This document shows positions 5,118 to 7,134 of a DNA stretch of 7,134 bases, one piece after another (the stretch's first letter is position 1; each line of letters opens with the position of its first letter). The DNA lies in contig JAEVZK010000003.1 in assembly GCA_023392285.1 (NCBI GenBank), positions 1 to 7,134 of the forward strand. Direction: 5' to 3'. This DNA comes from Armatimonadota bacterium (GTDB taxonomy: Bacteria > Armatimonadota > Fimbriimonadia > Fimbriimonadales > Fimbriimonadaceae). The notes beneath the pieces are model-generated. The model was not told where the DNA came from. It did no database searches and was given only the letters and a program-made list of their open reading frames with translations. The position numbers and the translations under genes are program-made.

Positions 5118-7134
5118 TTGACTAACAAGCGCGTTTATCTTTTCCGCGATGGCAATGCCACGATGCGGGACCTGCTCGGAGGCAAGGGAGCCAATCTTGC
5201 CGAAATGACCAATATCGGACTGCCGGTGCCTCCCGGATTCACAATCACCACCGAGGTCTGCAACGAGTACTACAAGGAAGGACGCCAAATGCCCGCGGGG
5301 CTAATGGATGAGATCAAGGCGGCGGTAACCGATGTCGAGCGGCAGATGGGCCGTACGTTCGGCGGCACTGAGAAGCCCCTGCTGGTTTCGGTTCGATCGG
5401 GAGCTAAGTTCTCGATGCCGGGCATGATGGACACGGTTCTCAACTTGGGTCTGAATCCCACGACGGTTGAGGCGCTCATCAAAGAAACAGGCAACGATCG
5501 GTTCGTGTGGGACAGCTATCGGCGGTTCGTGATGATGCTTTCGGACGTTGCATTCGGGCTGAGCAAGCACGAGTTTGACGAGCACATCTTCGCCGATTAT
5601 AAGAAGAAGGTTGGGGCGAAGACGGACCTCGACCTCTCCGCAGAGGACCTGAAGCAGATTTCTCAGCTGTTCCTCGACCATGTAAAGCAGCATGCGGGGC
5701 GGGAATTCCCGAATGACCCGATGGAGCAGCTTGAAATTGCGGTGGAGGCGGTGTTTAGGAGTTGGAATAACGATCGCGCGATCTTTTATCGACGCACCGA
5801 GAAGATTCCGGACGAGATCGGCACGGCGGTCAATGTGCAGTCGATGGTGTACGGAAATGCGGGCGACGACTGCGGCACGGGCGTGGCGTTTACGCGCGAT
5901 CCTTCGACGGGTGAGCACGAGGTCTTTGGCGAGTACCTGATGAATGCTCAGGGCGAGGACGTCGTCGCCGGCGTTCGAACGCCAGTGCCGATTTCGGAGC
6001 TCGACAAGCAGAATCCAGAGGTGTATCGGCAGTTCATGGAGATGTCCGGCAAGCTCGAGCAGCACTACAAGGACATGCAGGATCTCGAGTTTACGATCGA
6101 GCACGGGAAGCTGTTCATGCTGCAATGCCGATCGGGCAAACGGACAGGGCCGGCGGCGGTTCGGATTGCGGTGGAGATGGTGAAGGAAGGCTTGATCGAC
6201 AAGGCTACGGCGATTCAGCGAGTTACCGGATCTCATCTCGATCAGCTTCTTCACCCTCGGATCGATCCTTCGGCCATTGCGAATGCGACGGTCCTCGCAA
6301 AGGGTCTGGCGGCATCTCCCGGCGCTGCGGTCGGAAAGGTGGTGTTCACGGCCGATGCGGCGGCTGAGCAAGGGATGCACGGGGGAGCGGGACAAAAAGT
6401 GATCCTCGTTCGCGACGAGACGAACCCGGACGACGTGCACGGCATGATGGCGGCTCAGGGTGTCCTGACGGCGCGCGGAGGCAAGACCTCGCACGCGGCG
6501 GTTGTGGCGCGTGGCTTTGGCATTCCTTGCGTCGCGGGAGCGGAGGCGCTTCAGGTCGATGCTAAAAGCAGACATTTTTCGGTAGGCGGGAAGACGGTCA
6601 AGGAAGGCGACACGATCACGATGGATGGCTCGACCGGAGCCGTTTATTTGGGTGAGCTGCCGCTCATCGCTCCTGAAGTGAGCGGCGCTTTTGGGGAGTT
6701 GATGGCTTGGGCAGACGAAGCGCGCACGCTTGGAGTGCGGGCGAACGCGGACAATCCCCGCGACGCTCGGCAGGCAATCGAGTTTGGCGCGGAAGGCATC
6801 GGCCTCTGCCGCACCGAGCATATGTTCTTCGAGTCGGACCGCCTTCCGCTTGTGCAAAATTTGATTCTTTCGAAGGATCCGGCGGTTCAGCAGGAGATGC
6901 TGGACAAGCTGCAGGTGATCCAGCAGGGCGACTTCGAGGGGATTTTCGAGGCAATGGAGGGCAAGCCGGTTACGGTTCGCCTGATCGATCCTCCTCTTCA
7001 CGAGTTCCTGCCTTCGCACGAATCGCTTGTTCGGGAGGTTTCGGCGCTGGAAGTCCAGTGCGGCTTCGCTACCGGTGGCGACAAGCACCTGAACGAGACG
7101 AAGCTGGAAGAGAAGACGAAGATGCTTCACGCGG
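5118..7134 (+). CDS. ppdK: Pyruvate, phosphate dikinase (3' end missing)
   Basis: The cytosolic enzyme interconverts pyruvate, ATP and phosphate with PEP, AMP and pyrophosphate through a swinging phosphohistidine domain. I read 672 codons from TTG; about 200 C-terminal residues of the usual ~880 are cut off by the edge. Nucleotide-binding domain: VYLFRDGN (6-13), LLGGKGANLAEM (19-30), GLPVPPGFTI (34-43), SVRSGAKFSMPGMMDT (91-106) and GTGVAFTRDPSTGE (253-266). Central swivelling domain: the catalytic loop GGKTSHAAVVARG (454-466), with phosphoryl-accepting His459 and the Thr457 that regulates plant enzymes. Most homologues have GGMTSH, so Lys456 is a variant. The start of the PEP/pyruvate TIM barrel is seen in GIGLCRTEHMF (560-570) and VRLIDPPLHEFLP (620-632). 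TTG at 5118 is the only possible start, with AGGAG 8 nt upstream. It is transcribed away from the LPS operon and no partner gene is visible; no PDRP-type regulator lies in the window. Confidence 0.97.
   Translation, partial: MTNKRVYLFRDGNATMRDLLGGKGANLAEMTNIGLPVPPGFTITTEVCNEYYKEGRQMPAGLMDEIKAAVTDVERQMGRTFGGTEKPLLVSVRSGAKFSMPGMMDTVLNLGLNPTTVEALIKETGNDRFVWDSYRRFVMMLSDVAFGLSKHEFDEHIFADYKKKVGAKTDLDLSAEDLKQISQLFLDHVKQHAGREFPNDPMEQLEIAVEAVFRSWNNDRAIFYRRTEKIPDEIGTAVNVQSMVYGNAGDDCGTGVAFTRDPSTGEHEVFGEYLMNAQGEDVVAGVRTPVPISELDKQNPEVYRQFMEMSGKLEQHYKDMQDLEFTIEHGKLFMLQCRSGKRTGPAAVRIAVEMVKEGLIDKATAIQRVTGSHLDQLLHPRIDPSAIANATVLAKGLAASPGAAVGKVVFTADAAAEQGMHGGAGQKVILVRDETNPDDVHGMMAAQGVLTARGGKTSHAAVVARGFGIPCVAGAEALQVDAKSRHFSVGGKTVKEGDTITMDGSTGAVYLGELPLIAPEVSGAFGELMAWADEARTLGVRANADNPRDARQAIEFGAEGIGLCRTEHMFFESDRLPLVQNLILSKDPAVQQEMLDKLQVIQQGDFEGIFEAMEGKPVTVRLIDPPLHEFLPSHESLVREVSALEVQCGFATGGDKHLNETKLEEKTKMLHA

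Noticed and set aside
5301..7130. 609-codon open frame on the minus strand opposite ppdK
   Set aside because: It is a shadow of the ppdK codon pattern: the product is rich in Arg, His and Leu, has no recognisable domain, and the plus strand encodes an unambiguous PPDK throughout.

Overview
The window appears to be an ordinary chromosomal stretch of a moderately GC-rich, diderm (Gram-negative type) bacterium that makes lipopolysaccharide. The evidence is a lipid A kinase (LpxK), a lipid A acyltransferase (LpxL/HtrB family) and two LPS-type glycosyltransferases in one tight cluster. I cannot assign a phylum from sequence alone. Non-ATG starts and an operon headed by an exported HEAT-repeat protein would fit groups such as Acidobacteriota or Armatimonadota, but that is a weak inference.

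Layout. Positions 1-4727 hold five minus-strand genes, read from right to left. They are a probably exported protein with a POTRA-like N-terminus and C-terminal HEAT repeats (3717-4727), lpxK (2692-3672), an LpxL/HtrB-type acyltransferase (1824-2717), a GT4 glycosyltransferase (718-1827) and a GT9 heptosyltransferase-like protein cut off by the left edge (1-721). The first gap is 44 bp. All later junctions overlap: 26 bp, then two identical 4-bp GTGA stop/start overlaps. This looks like one translationally coupled operon. Positions 4728-5117 are a 390-bp divergent intergenic region. It contains a dyad, a very G/C-rich hairpin combined with a strong G-quadruplex motif, and a short heptamer direct-repeat cluster. 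Positions 5118-7134 hold ppdK (pyruvate, phosphate dikinase) on the plus strand. It starts at TTG behind a good Shine-Dalgarno site and runs off the right edge.

How the genes work together. LpxK phosphorylates the lipid A disaccharide and the LpxL-family enzyme adds a secondary acyl chain. The GT9 and GT4 enzymes then probably extend the inner core sugars on the cytoplasmic face of the inner membrane. The HEAT-repeat protein has no assigned function; its position suggests an envelope role but does not prove one. ppdK belongs to central carbon metabolism and is unrelated apart from sharing the divergent upstream region.

I see no mobile element, CRISPR array, RNA gene or clearly new multi-gene system. 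The points most worth a second look are the HEAT/POTRA-like protein heading the lipid A operon, the G-quadruplex/hairpin element between the divergent genes, and two start codons (GTG for GT9, TTG for ppdK) that an ATG-only gene caller would miss.
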